The notes below the pieces were generated by a model. The model was not told the DNA's origin, did no database searches, and saw only the letters and a program-made list of their open reading frames with translations. Source: Methylotenera versatilis 301 (GTDB lineage: Bacteria > Pseudomonadota > Gammaproteobacteria > Burkholderiales > Methylophilaceae). From it: DNA of 64,000 bases. The position numbers were made by a program, and so were the translations under genes. The stretch lies in the NCBI RefSeq assembly GCF_000093025.1, contig NC_014207.1, forward strand, positions 2,728,001 through 2,792,000, in the 5' to 3' direction. Shown in pieces: positions 47,158 to 54,351 of the stretch; the first letter of the stretch is position 1, and each line of letters begins with the position of its first letter.

Positions 47158-47580
47158 TTATTTTTTCGGCTCGCTGACAAAGCCTAGTTTTGTAACGCCT
47201 GCATTTTGTGCATCCGCCATGACCTCTGCCAATACTTGATAACGTGTTTCTTTATCTGCACGAATATTCAATTCTGGCTGCGGTTTTTTGCCTGCAATTT
47301 CTTGCAACTTTACCTTCAACTCACCTTGCACCAAAGCTGCATCATTCCAATACATTTTGCCTGCCGCATCAATCGACACCGAAATCACTTCTGGCTTCTC
47401 AGGTAATGGCTGGCTGCTGGCTTGTGGCAGATCAATTTTCACCGCATGCGTCAGCAATGGCGCCGTAATGATAAAGATCACTAACAGCACTAACATCACA
47501 TCGACCAGAGGCGTAGTATTGATTTCTGACATTGGCGTCGTGTGTGAAGCTGATCCTACACCGTTTCCTGAACCTATCAT
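47158..47580 (-). CDS. exbD: biopolymer transport protein ExbD
   Basis: This 140-aa TolR/ExbD protein has one N-terminal TM with the functional Asp in NTTPLVDVMLVLLVIFIITAP (near residue 27), and a periplasmic domain (VKIDLPQASSQPLP, INIRADKETRYQVLAEVM style). With ExbB it energises TonB. Its start overlaps the exbB stop by 4 bp (ATGA), and it lies in the iron locus, so ExbD is favoured over TolR. Confidence 0.9.
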   Translation of the reverse strand: MIGSGNGVGSASHTTPMSEINTTPLVDVMLVLLVIFIITAPLLTHAVKIDLPQASSQPLPEKPEVISVSIDAAGKMYWNDAALVQGELKVKLQEIAGKKPQPELNIRADKETRYQVLAEVMADAQNAGVTKLGFVSEPKK

Positions 47581-48320
47581 GCTGGCACTCCTGCAATATG
47601 AATGCGCTCTTTAGTTTCTGCTGCGGATTTTGTATCTTCATGGTTAACGTTAATCACCGCACCCGTTGTGAGCAATGTATGTAGCGTATAACCAAAGTCC
47701 TCAAGTTCAGCTGCTAGCAATCGATTACTGCGCACCAAGGCGTTATAGGCTAACACCGCTGGTATTGCTACGGCTAAGCCCAAAGCCGTCATAATCAGCG
47801 CTTCACCTACAGGACCAGCCACTTTATCTAGTGTCGCTTGACCGCTTTGACTAATACTTGCAAGCGCATGATAGATGCCCCATACAGTTCCAAATAAACC
47901 TACAAATGGCGAAACGCTACCTACCGACGCCAACACACTGAGACCGTTTTCCATCTTAGTGTTTTCTTCTGCAATACTGCGATTTAAGGCACGTGCTACA
48001 AACTCATCTTGAGCTACTTTCTCGCTATTTTTGGACACATGTGTTTTATGGTGTTCAGCCGCTGCAATTGCGTTCTTGGCTAAGCTTGCAAGCGCCGTTT
48101 TGTTATTTTGCTTCATCGCAACCGCTAAATTTGGCGCATTCCAAAAGTGTTGTGCGTAGACTTTAAATGCTTGGCGTACGCGCCATGCCTGCAAACTTTT
48201 TGAAACGATTAAGTACCAACTTGCCACTGACATCGCGAGCAATATTAGCGCTACCCCGATTGATACTGGACCACCTGCTGTGATAAACGCCAAGCTATTA
48301 AATTCATACCCGTTTTGCAT
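47577..48320 (-). CDS. exbB: biopolymer transport protein ExbB
   Basis: This 247-aa three-TM protein has the MotA/TolQ/ExbB core: LSVLASVGSVSPFVGLFGTVWGIYHAL and ATLDKVAGPVGEALIMTALGLAVAIPAVLAYN. ExbB forms the proton-conducting pentamer of the TonB motor. It lies between tonB (61 bp upstream) and exbD (overlap) in the iron locus; TolQ is encoded separately at 30026-30706. Confidence 0.92.
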   Translation of the reverse strand: MQNGYEFNSLAFITAGGPVSIGVALILLAMSVASWYLIVSKSLQAWRVRQAFKVYAQHFWNAPNLAVAMKQNNKTALASLAKNAIAAAEHHKTHVSKNSEKVAQDEFVARALNRSIAEENTKMENGLSVLASVGSVSPFVGLFGTVWGIYHALASISQSGQATLDKVAGPVGEALIMTALGLAVAIPAVLAYNALVRSNRLLAAELEDFGYTLHTLLTTGAVINVNHEDTKSAAETKERIHIAGVPA

Positions 48321-48381
48321 TTTGTTTCCTTTTAACTCTCTATTGAATTTTGTTGAATCGAATTTCGTTTACTTCATATAC

Positions 48382-49170
48382 TTAATTATTAAGCGAAAAT
48401 TTCACCGGCACCAAAACATAGGCGCTTATCGCCTCATTGCTGCGCTTGGCTGGAATGAAACTCCACTTTTTCACAGCTTCGATTGCAGCCTGATCCAGCT
48501 TTTCAAAGCCACTGCTTGTTGCTAACGCTACAGTTTCTGCCGTACCATTTTCACCTACTAGCACTTTCAATAATACGCGTCCTTGCTGGCCTAACCTTCT
48601 AGCCATCTGCGGGTAATCAGGTGCGGGGTTATGCAAATAAGCTGCGCCAAATCGTGGTGGCTCAATTACCGGCTCAGCAACGGCTTTTGGTGGTGGTGCC
48701 TCTACCACTTCAGGCTCTTTTGCAACCACTACTGGCGTGGTGGGCGTAGGTGGCGCTTCAGTAACCACAGGCTGCACGACTTCTTGTGTAACAGCAACTG
48801 GCTTGGGCGTTTGTTCTTGCTGTTTAATAATAGGTTTTTGTTGTTTAATCACACGCTGTGGTGGCTTAGGGATTAAAGGTACAACTTCAGGCTCTGGTGC
48901 AGGACTAGTTAGCAAACTGACCATCATTGGTGTTTGCAGATCCTTAATGATAGGCTGTGTCGCCTTGGCATTTATTAGCGCCAACACTGCAACTATATGG
49001 ATACATACCACCAACGCCAGCACACCGTATGAGTTTTTCGCTTTCTTAGAGTTACTTTTATGCCCAACGTGGACAGATGTTAATCCCTTAACTTTCAAGT
49101 CATAAACACCACCCACATCGCTTTGTGTTTGGTTTTTATGAAGATTATTTACAAGCGTTAATGTCTGCAT
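48382..49170 (-). CDS. tonB: energy transducer TonB
   Basis: This protein has an N-terminal TM helix (GVLALVVCIHIVAVLALINA), a Pro-rich periplasmic linker (EPEVVPLIPKPPQR..., PPTPTTPVVV) and a C-terminal TonB domain (NPAPDYPQMARRLGQQGRVLLKVLV, ... AAIEAVKKWSFIPAKR). TonB carries energy from ExbBD to outer-membrane receptors. I place the start at ATG 49170. The frame also opens at TTG 49206, right after the hemP stop, but without a ribosome binding site. It is the hub of the iron locus. Confidence 0.9.
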   Translation of the reverse strand: MQTLTLVNNLHKNQTQSDVGGVYDLKVKGLTSVHVGHKSNSKKAKNSYGVLALVVCIHIVAVLALINAKATQPIIKDLQTPMMVSLLTSPAPEPEVVPLIPKPPQRVIKQQKPIIKQQEQTPKPVAVTQEVVQPVVTEAPPTPTTPVVVAKEPEVVEAPPPKAVAEPVIEPPRFGAAYLHNPAPDYPQMARRLGQQGRVLLKVLVGENGTAETVALATSSGFEKLDQAAIEAVKKWSFIPAKRSNEAISAYVLVPVKFSLNN

Positions 49171-49206
49171 ATTATGATTTTCATTTCCTATTGCAAAATA
49201 CTCCAA

Positions 49207-49398
49207 CTACTTAGTTAAAATTAGCTTGCCTTGATTAGTCAACCGCAAACGATAGTCTTCACCTGCATGTTTAATTACCAATTCACGGGCGCCAGAAAAC
49301 AACACTTCACTAGTCACCACCCGATTACTGGCAACATTTTTTTGCGTTTCTTTATTTAGGCGATCCAACTCTAACTGGCTAGGCATTTCATTCTTCAT
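49207..49398 (-). CDS. hemP: hemin uptake protein HemP
   Basis: This 63-aa protein has the HemP signature ARELVIKHAGEDYRLRLT and ends NQGKLILTK, as do most HemP proteins. HemP is a small cytoplasmic protein that promotes hemin receptor expression in several proteobacteria. It is the first gene after the Fur-box-like promoter at 49435-49466, so Fur-controlled. It precedes tonB directly. Confidence 0.9.
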   Translation of the reverse strand: MKNEMPSQLELDRLNKETQKNVASNRVVTSEVLFSGARELVIKHAGEDYRLRLTNQGKLILTK

Positions 49399-49434
49399 TT
49401 ATATTGTTCGTGAGTACTACTTTAGATACAAATA

Positions 49435-49466
49435 CAAATGATAACAATTATCATTTGTAAATGCAA
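49435..49466 (-). promoter_or_regulatory. Fur-box-like operator/promoter for hemP-tonB operon
   Basis: A perfect inverted repeat CAAATGATAA-N3-TTATCATTTG occupies 49435-49457 and resembles the Fur consensus. On the minus strand, -10 TATCAT (49438-49443) and -35 TTGCAT (49461-49466) are 17 bp apart, with the operator overlapping the -10 element. Repression by Fe-Fur is inferred. Confidence 0.8.
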
Positions 49467-49492
49467 TCCCATGTTTATTGTTAACTTTAGAC

Positions 49493-49735
49493 TCAATGCA
49501 ACCCAAAGTTTTGCTCCATGGCTTGCGTAAATCTAGCTTTTTCTTGTTTATAAGTTTTCATGCTTGCTGAAGCTTCATTCATTAATTGACATAACAACTC
49601 TAATGAGGGTGAATCTACCCGCAGACTAACTGCTCCGATTTCCAACTCCATCACGTCACAACTCTCACAAAATGTAATCGCACCCCCTTCATTTTTAGAT
49701 AGAAGCACTCTTGAATGTTGGTTTCTAGGTCTCAT
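49493..49735 (-). CDS. small iron-locus protein, paralogue of 49785-49991 frame
   Basis: This 80-aa, probably cytoplasmic protein has a C-x-x-C pair (FCESCDV) followed by a short beta segment (MELEIGAVSLRV) and a helical C-terminus. It shares the D-[VM]-x-E-L-E-[IV]-G-x-x-S-L-R core with the interrupted reading frame at 49785-49991, so the two are paralogues. I do not recognise a named family. It lies downstream of the Fur-box-like promoter at 50024-50052 and just upstream of the hemP promoter. Role in iron or heme handling is inferred only from location. Confidence 0.65.
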   Translation of the reverse strand: MRPRNQHSRVLLSKNEGGAITFCESCDVMELEIGAVSLRVDSPSLELLCQLMNEASASMKTYKQEKARFTQAMEQNFGLH

Positions 49736-49784
49736 GGTTCTTAGTTCTCATCCAAATAAATAATTAATCACCAATAATGTTTGC

Positions 49785-49991
49785 TTAGGCATGATGCAAT
49801 TCTGTTTGCATGACCAGCTTTGCTGCCGCTTTACGCAGCATTTCATTCATCATAAAAAAGTTTCGCGCTTCAAATCTTAATGAAGTGCCGCCAACCTCTA
49901 ACTCAATCATGTCTTTTGCTTTGTTATAAAGCACTTTGCATTCTTGATTGCCAGCCAACTTTGCTTGGCTAATGATTAGCTGCTATTTCAT
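49785..49991 (-). pseudogene. small iron-locus protein with TAG at codon 3
   Basis: After ATG 49991 and AAA the third codon is TAG; the same frame then runs 65 codons to a TAA at 49785. It contains IELEVGGTSLRFEARN, related to the 80-aa protein next to it. GGAAAG is 6 nt upstream of the ATG. Either the gene is broken, the start lies after the TAG at a rare codon (TTG at codon 12), or the TAG is read through. It is the first frame after a strong Fur-box-like promoter. Confidence 0.6.
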
Positions 49992-50023
49992 GATTAACTT
50001 TCCGTATCATTGATTGATAGTTA

Positions 50024-50052
50024 ATGATAATCATTCTCATTTAAGATGTCAA
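50024..50052 (-). promoter_or_regulatory. Fur-box-like operator/promoter upstream of small paralogues
   Basis: On the minus strand, -35 TTGACA (50047-50052) and -10 TATCAT (50024-50029) are exactly 17 bp apart. The stretch GAGAATGATTATCATTAAC across the -10 agrees with the 19-bp Fur consensus at 16 positions by my count. Start of the 69-codon frame lies 33 bp downstream. Confidence 0.8.
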
Positions 50053-50117
50053 CTAGTTATAATATTTAGCCATTAAATTAAATAACTGAACCCAACAATG
50101 CTAACTAATTCATTGAT

Positions 50118-50146
50118 AAAAATAAAAAGGGGGCGTAAGCCCCCTT
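50118..50146 (-). terminator. intrinsic terminator after trhP (yegQ)
   Basis: The stem AAGGGGGC / GCCCCCTT (50127-50134 and 50139-50146) with a 4-nt loop is followed on the minus strand by TTTATTTTTA. It separates the U32 gene from the iron locus transcripts. Confidence 0.85.
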
Positions 50147-50170
50147 AAAATCACTAAGCGTAAGACATGT

Positions 50171-51517
50171 CTAAATATACTTAGACACCATGGCATTACT
50201 TAAATCATTCGCCGCAATGGGCACGCGAACATAGTAACCACTACCAGAAGCCTCTTGAATATTCTCACCCTTTTTATTAAACATCTGCTCAACCACCAAC
50301 TCCTGATTACCTGTTGGATGAATGATTTGCAAACGATCACCTACCGCAAATTTATTACGCGCTTCAATATCTGCCAAACCTTTTTCGGCATCATAAGCCA
50401 ACACATCGCCTACATATAAACTACGGTTAGAGGTTGAATAGCCTTGCTTGTAATTTTGATGCTCAGCAGTGTGATGGCGTTGATAAAAACCATCGGTATA
50501 GCCACGGTTAGCCAAGTTTTCTAAATCACTCACCAAATTCCAGTCAAACGGACGACCAGCCACCGCATCATCCACCGCTTTACGATAGTTCTGGCAAGTC
50601 CGCGCCACGTAATAACGTGACTTGGTGCGACCTTCAATTTTCAACGAATCTATGCCCATTTTAACCAAACGCTCTACGTGTTCAATTGCGCGTAAGTCTT
50701 TGCTGTTCATAATGTAAGTGCCATGCTCATCTTCAAGAATCGGCAATAATTCACCTGGACGACCTTTTTCTTCGATGAGATACACATTATCTGCCAAGGG
50801 ATGGCGTGGCAGACTGCCGCAGCCTGAAAGACTGGACTTTTCCATTTCCGCTTTGAAGTCAAACTCACTCAAACGAATCACACCTGCGGCATCCTCGGAT
50901 GCATCATGCACTTTGTAATCCCAACGGCAGCTGTTGGTACAAGTACCTTGATTAGGATCGCGGTGATTAAAATAACCTGAAAGTAAGCAACGCCCAGAAT
51001 AGGCAATGCACAAAGCACCATGCACAAACACCTCCAACTCCATATCTGGGCAGAGTTGGCGTATCTCTTCAATTTCATCCAAAGACAGTTCACGCGATAA
51101 AATCACACGGCTTAAGCCCATGCTTTGCCAGAATTTCACCGTGGCAAAATTGACTGTATTGGCTTGCACAGAAAGATGCACTGGCACTTCCGGCCATTTT
51201 TCACGCACCATTTGAATCAGCCCGGGGTCAGACATAATCAGCGCATCTGGCTGCATGGCAATCACTGGTGCCATATCTGCCATATAGGTTTTCACTTTAG
51301 CGTTATGAGGGGAAATATTACTCGCGACAAAAAACTTTTTGCCACGCGCATGCGCTTCTTTAATACCAATTTCAAGATTCGCCATCGTGAAATCGTTGTT
51401 TCGAGCACGCAAGCTGTAGCGTGGTTGCCCAGCATATACAGCATCTGCACCATAATCATATGCTGTACGCATACGGTCTAAATCGCCCGCTGGGGCTAAC
51501 AACTCAGGGAGTTTCAT
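50171..51517 (-). CDS. trhP: tRNA 5-hydroxyuridine synthesis protein TrhP (U32 family, YegQ)
   Basis: This 448-aa U32-family protein is close to E. coli YegQ: PELLAPAGDLDRMRTAYDYGADAVYAGQP, IMSDPGLIQMVRE, HLSVQANTVNFATVKFWQSMGLSRVILSRELS, VFVHGALCIAYSGRCLLSGY and the cysteine-containing DPNQGTCTNSCRW. YegQ (TrhP) makes ho5U34 in tRNA, probably with prephenate as oxygen source. The Cys residues in CLLSGYF...GTCTNSC fit an Fe-S site. An unrelated YjbQ gene is upstream on the same strand. Confidence 0.9.
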   Translation of the reverse strand: MKLPELLAPAGDLDRMRTAYDYGADAVYAGQPRYSLRARNNDFTMANLEIGIKEAHARGKKFFVASNISPHNAKVKTYMADMAPVIAMQPDALIMSDPGLIQMVREKWPEVPVHLSVQANTVNFATVKFWQSMGLSRVILSRELSLDEIEEIRQLCPDMELEVFVHGALCIAYSGRCLLSGYFNHRDPNQGTCTNSCRWDYKVHDASEDAAGVIRLSEFDFKAEMEKSSLSGCGSLPRHPLADNVYLIEEKGRPGELLPILEDEHGTYIMNSKDLRAIEHVERLVKMGIDSLKIEGRTKSRYYVARTCQNYRKAVDDAVAGRPFDWNLVSDLENLANRGYTDGFYQRHHTAEHQNYKQGYSTSNRSLYVGDVLAYDAEKGLADIEARNKFAVGDRLQIIHPTGNQELVVEQMFNKKGENIQEASGSGYYVRVPIAANDLSNAMVSKYI

Positions 51518-51613
51518 TTCATTACCAATTCAGTCAAGCATTCCAAGCCAGTTGCTCAGAAAATTACCTGCAGGATAACAAATAGAAAGCTACCGAGATT
51601 TGATATGAGTCAG

Positions 51614-52033
51614 TTACTCACCAATAATCTTAACTAAAACGCGCTTCTTTCTGCGACCATCAAATTCACCGTAAAAAATTTGTTCCCAAGGGCCAAAATC
51701 CAAGCGCCCTTCAGTAATTGCCACCACCACTTCACGTCCCATCAACTGGCGCTTCATGTGCGCGTCTGCATTATCTTCACCTGTGTCGTTATGACGATAG
51801 CTACTTACAGGCTCGTGCGGTGCAAGTTTTTCTAACCATTGCGTGTAATCGTGATGCAAGCCACGTTCATCATCGTTAATAAAAACACTGGCAGTAATAT
51901 GCATGGCATTAATCAGTACCAAGCCCTCTTTTACGCCGCTCTCGCGTAAGCATTCATTCACCTGCTCAGTAATGCGAATAAACGCCACGCGGGTTGGCGG
52001 GTTAAACCATAGTTCTTTACGATAGCTTTTCAT
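51614..52033 (-). CDS. YjbQ family (secondary thiamine-phosphate synthase) protein
   Basis: This 139-aa protein belongs to the UPF0047/YjbQ family: [53 protein letters not shown] and [22 protein letters not shown]. Members have weak thiamine-phosphate synthase activity in vitro; the physiological role is unclear. GGAGG lies 5 nt before the ATG. Confidence 0.9.
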   Translation of the reverse strand: MKSYRKELWFNPPTRVAFIRITEQVNECLRESGVKEGLVLINAMHITASVFINDDERGLHHDYTQWLEKLAPHEPVSSYRHNDTGEDNADAHMKRQLMGREVVVAITEGRLDFGPWEQIFYGEFDGRRKKRVLVKIIGE

Positions 52034-52092
52034 TGTTGCCTCCTGTGTTAATTGCGTACTATTTTAGCATTACAGAAAATACTAAACCCAAT

Positions 52093-52116
52093 AAAAAAGG
52101 CCTCCAACTGGAAGCC
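52093..52116 (-). terminator. intrinsic terminator after SoxYZ-like gene
   Basis: GGCTTCC pairs with GGAGGCC over 7 bp (52099-52105 and 52110-52116) with a 4-nt loop, followed by TTTTTT on the minus strand. Confidence 0.8.
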
Positions 52117-52136
52117 TTTCTGACGCTAAAATAAAC

Positions 52137-52937
52137 TTAGCCTTTCACGTCTACTTGCTGCACAAAAGCCTTACCTTCATTGTCTGTTGCAGTCACTTCT
52201 AATTTACCGGCTGCATCAGGTACAAAGTTAAATTTAAAGTATGGGTCTTCTGCAGTACCAACGCCCACATCTATAGTTAACACTGGTTTGCCGTTATAAG
52301 AAAACTCAGTCTTTTTAATGTAAAACGCTGGTACAAAACCTTGAGATACTAGATCACGCTGTAAGCCAGTGCGCATCGGGTGTTTGATATTAAATGTTGT
52401 TGAAGTTGCACTACCAATAGCAACTGGTTCATCCACCTTGAATTTGATTTTACCTGCACTGGCGCGAATCGCCGCTTCGTCACTCTCTACCGTGCCCCCA
52501 CATCCGCCAGCAGCGCGAATTTCACGTGAAGCTAAATATAACTTACCGCTAGCATCTTCACCTACTAAGCGTACAAATGCATCAGTTTCAAAGCGAATAC
52601 GTGTGGCTAATTGGAAATTACCCAGCGCATCAGTTAAATGATAAGTAGCAGTTAATGGAATTGGATTAGCATCGACAAACGCATACAATTTGGTGATTTT
52701 CACACCATTGGCTGCGGCGTTATCTACACTGTAAGTCACAGGCACTTGCGCACCACTTTCAGCACGGCGCGGCGCGTCTATCTTAATAAAATCCACTTCT
52801 TGCATATCACGCTTTGCAAAAAATGCTTCTTTCATCACTGGCCATAACTTAGCATCAGGCTCGGCAAAAGCAGAGGCGCTCGTTAGTAATAAAATAGCAC
52901 TAGCTAGAACACTCCATAAGATTTTATTTAAGTTCAT
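52137..52937 (-). CDS. SoxYZ-like sulfur carrier fusion protein, quinoprotein-associated
   Basis: This protein of 266 aa has a signal peptide ending ASAFA, then a SoxY-like domain ending with A-G-G-C-G-G-T-V (the swinging-arm Cys motif) followed, in the same chain, by a SoxZ-like domain (IKHPMRTGLQRDLVSQGFVP, FNFVPDAAGKLEVTATDNEG). Free-standing SoxYZ subunits carry sulfur intermediates; this fused form is known from loci of PQQ-dependent alcohol dehydrogenases in methylotrophs. No other sox genes are nearby, so a thiosulfate-oxidising system is unlikely. I place the start at 52937 (GGA 5 nt upstream); 52940 and 53009 are alternatives. Confidence 0.88.
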   Translation of the reverse strand: MNLNKILWSVLASAILLLTSASAFAEPDAKLWPVMKEAFFAKRDMQEVDFIKIDAPRRAESGAQVPVTYSVDNAAANGVKITKLYAFVDANPIPLTATYHLTDALGNFQLATRIRFETDAFVRLVGEDASGKLYLASREIRAAGGCGGTVESDEAAIRASAGKIKFKVDEPVAIGSATSTTFNIKHPMRTGLQRDLVSQGFVPAFYIKKTEFSYNGKPVLTIDVGVGTAEDPYFKFNFVPDAAGKLEVTATDNEGKAFVQQVDVKG

Positions 52938-53099
52938 CATTTTCCACACTCGCAACTTTCGTTGTACTAAATTTATTGTGCTAAAAAAGCGGTTTGTCGA
53001 TATGACCATTATCGATTAAGACTACTGAATGCTATTTTAGTTTTATTCAAGCGTTTGTATGTGATGCGAGTCACACAACACACATTTGCCTATCAGCCA

Positions 53100-53492
53100 T
53101 TAAAGATTGCGAAACTCTTCAAAATTCAATTCAATGCCATTGCCCGCAGGATCTTTAAAGTTAACTTGCCGCACGCCATTCATTAACACTCGGGTGGTAT
53201 ATGGCACTTGATGTGCCGTTAAATGGGCTTCTGTGGCGGGCATATCGGTACAAGTAAAAGATACATGGTCATAAGTGCCATTCACATGCAAATCTGGCGC
53301 ACCTACCCCCTTGTTGTATTCAGCAATATGCACCACATCATTATCACCAATATACAACCAAAAACCGTAGCTGGTCGTCGCAGTGCGCGGCCCAACTTTT
53401 AAACCAACAATATCACAATAAAAATCGCGCAAAACATCCATCATTGCACGATTCGCACGCAGATTAATATGATTGATTTCGGTGACAGGCAT
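53100..53492 (-). CDS. VOC (glyoxalase-like) superfamily protein
   Basis: This 130-aa protein is a glyoxalase/bleomycin-resistance/dioxygenase (VOC) fold: two beta-alpha-beta-beta-beta units with metal ligands H in INHINLRANR, H in DVVHIAEY, H in YDHVSFTCTD and Glu in GNGIELNFEEF. The exact reaction is unknown. It sits 15 bp from a repeated hairpin and is not clearly linked to its neighbours. Confidence 0.8.
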   Translation of the reverse strand: MPVTEINHINLRANRAMMDVLRDFYCDIVGLKVGPRTATTSYGFWLYIGDNDVVHIAEYNKGVGAPDLHVNGTYDHVSFTCTDMPATEAHLTAHQVPYTTRVLMNGVRQVNFKDPAGNGIELNFEEFRNL

Positions 53493-53533
53493 AATATTTA
53501 TGTGCTTTTAAGTTAAGTGGAAACTATTTAACT

Positions 53534-53606
53534 CGTCATTCTGAGCAAAGCGAAGAATCCAAGCAACGTTGTCAGTGTTGGATTCTTCGCTTTGCTCAGA
53601 ATGACG
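53534..53606. repeat. 29-bp perfect inverted repeat
   Basis: CGTCATTCTGAGC...ATCCAA (53534-53562) and its exact complement (53578-53606) are separated by 15 nt. Such CGTCATTCTGAGC-type repeats are common dispersed palindromes (ERIC/REP-like). A 70-codon frame overlaps it, which I do not treat as a gene. Confidence 0.85.
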
Positions 53607-53670
53607 GATCTTGCTAATTCTTTTGGAAATATCAGCTCTATTGTATCGCGCAATGTAAACAAGCAAACCA

Positions 53671-54198
53671 TTAATCACCCTCAAACTCACATAAAGAAAA
53701 AGGTTTGAGTCCATTTTCAACCAAACGTTTCGAGCCGCCCAAATCTGGCAAGTCGATCACGAACGTGCAACCCATCACAACACCGCCCAGCTTTTGAATC
53801 AGTGCCGCAGCGGCTTCCGCTGTGCCACCCGTAGCGATTAAATCGTCGACCAATAACACTTGTTCACCGTGAGCAATTGCATCGGTATGAATTTCTACGC
53901 GGTCAGCGCCATACTCCAAAGCATAATCATGGCCAACAGTTTCAGCTGGCAACTTACCAGATTTACGAATAGGTACAAAACCCACACCCAGCTTATATGC
54001 CAGTGCCGCACCAATGATAAAACCACGCGCCTCTATACCCGCGATTTTATCTATTTTTTGATGAGCGTAATGATGAGCGAGTGCATCAACCACCATGCGA
54101 AAGCCGATTGGGTCTTTCAACAAAGTAGTAATGTCGCGAAACTGAATGCCTTGCTTGGGGTAATGCGGAATGGTGCGGATTAGGGATTTGATAGGCAT
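53671..54198 (-). CDS. apt: adenine phosphoribosyltransferase
   Basis: This 175-aa enzyme salvages adenine to AMP with PRPP. It shows IPHYPKQGIQFRDITTLLKDP, IAGIEARGFIIGAALAY and the PRPP loop VLLVDDLIATGGTAEAAA with two acidic residues. Length is normal for Apt. It is on the same strand as aspS, 153 bp downstream of it. Confidence 0.95.
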   Translation of the reverse strand: MPIKSLIRTIPHYPKQGIQFRDITTLLKDPIGFRMVVDALAHHYAHQKIDKIAGIEARGFIIGAALAYKLGVGFVPIRKSGKLPAETVGHDYALEYGADRVEIHTDAIAHGEQVLLVDDLIATGGTAEAAAALIQKLGGVVMGCTFVIDLPDLGGSKRLVENGLKPFSLCEFEGD

Positions 54199-54244
54199 GC
54201 GTTTAGAGTTTTAATTTTACGTAAACTGCCATTAATTAGAATTT

Positions 54245-54268
54245 AAGGTAGAGTTTTAACTCTACCTT
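54245..54268. other. 11-bp palindromic hairpin between aspS and apt
   Basis: AAGGTAGAGTT and AACTCTACCTT form a perfect stem with a 2-nt loop in the aspS-apt gap. It has no T run on the minus strand, so a terminator role is uncertain. Confidence 0.5.
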
Positions 54269-54351
54269 ATGTGTCACTTTAAACTTTCACAAAAATGCAA
54301 TTCGCGATACGGCAAACGGATGTAACGACGTTATCGTGAAGCGAGTGCATT

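Noticed and set aside
48737-49105. 122-codon plus-strand frame opposite tonB
   Set aside because: Glycine/cysteine-rich translation caused by the proline-rich linker of tonB on the other strand.
53508-53720. 70-codon minus-strand frame between VOC and apt
   Set aside because: Most of it is the perfect inverted repeat and it overlaps the end of apt; no start signal.
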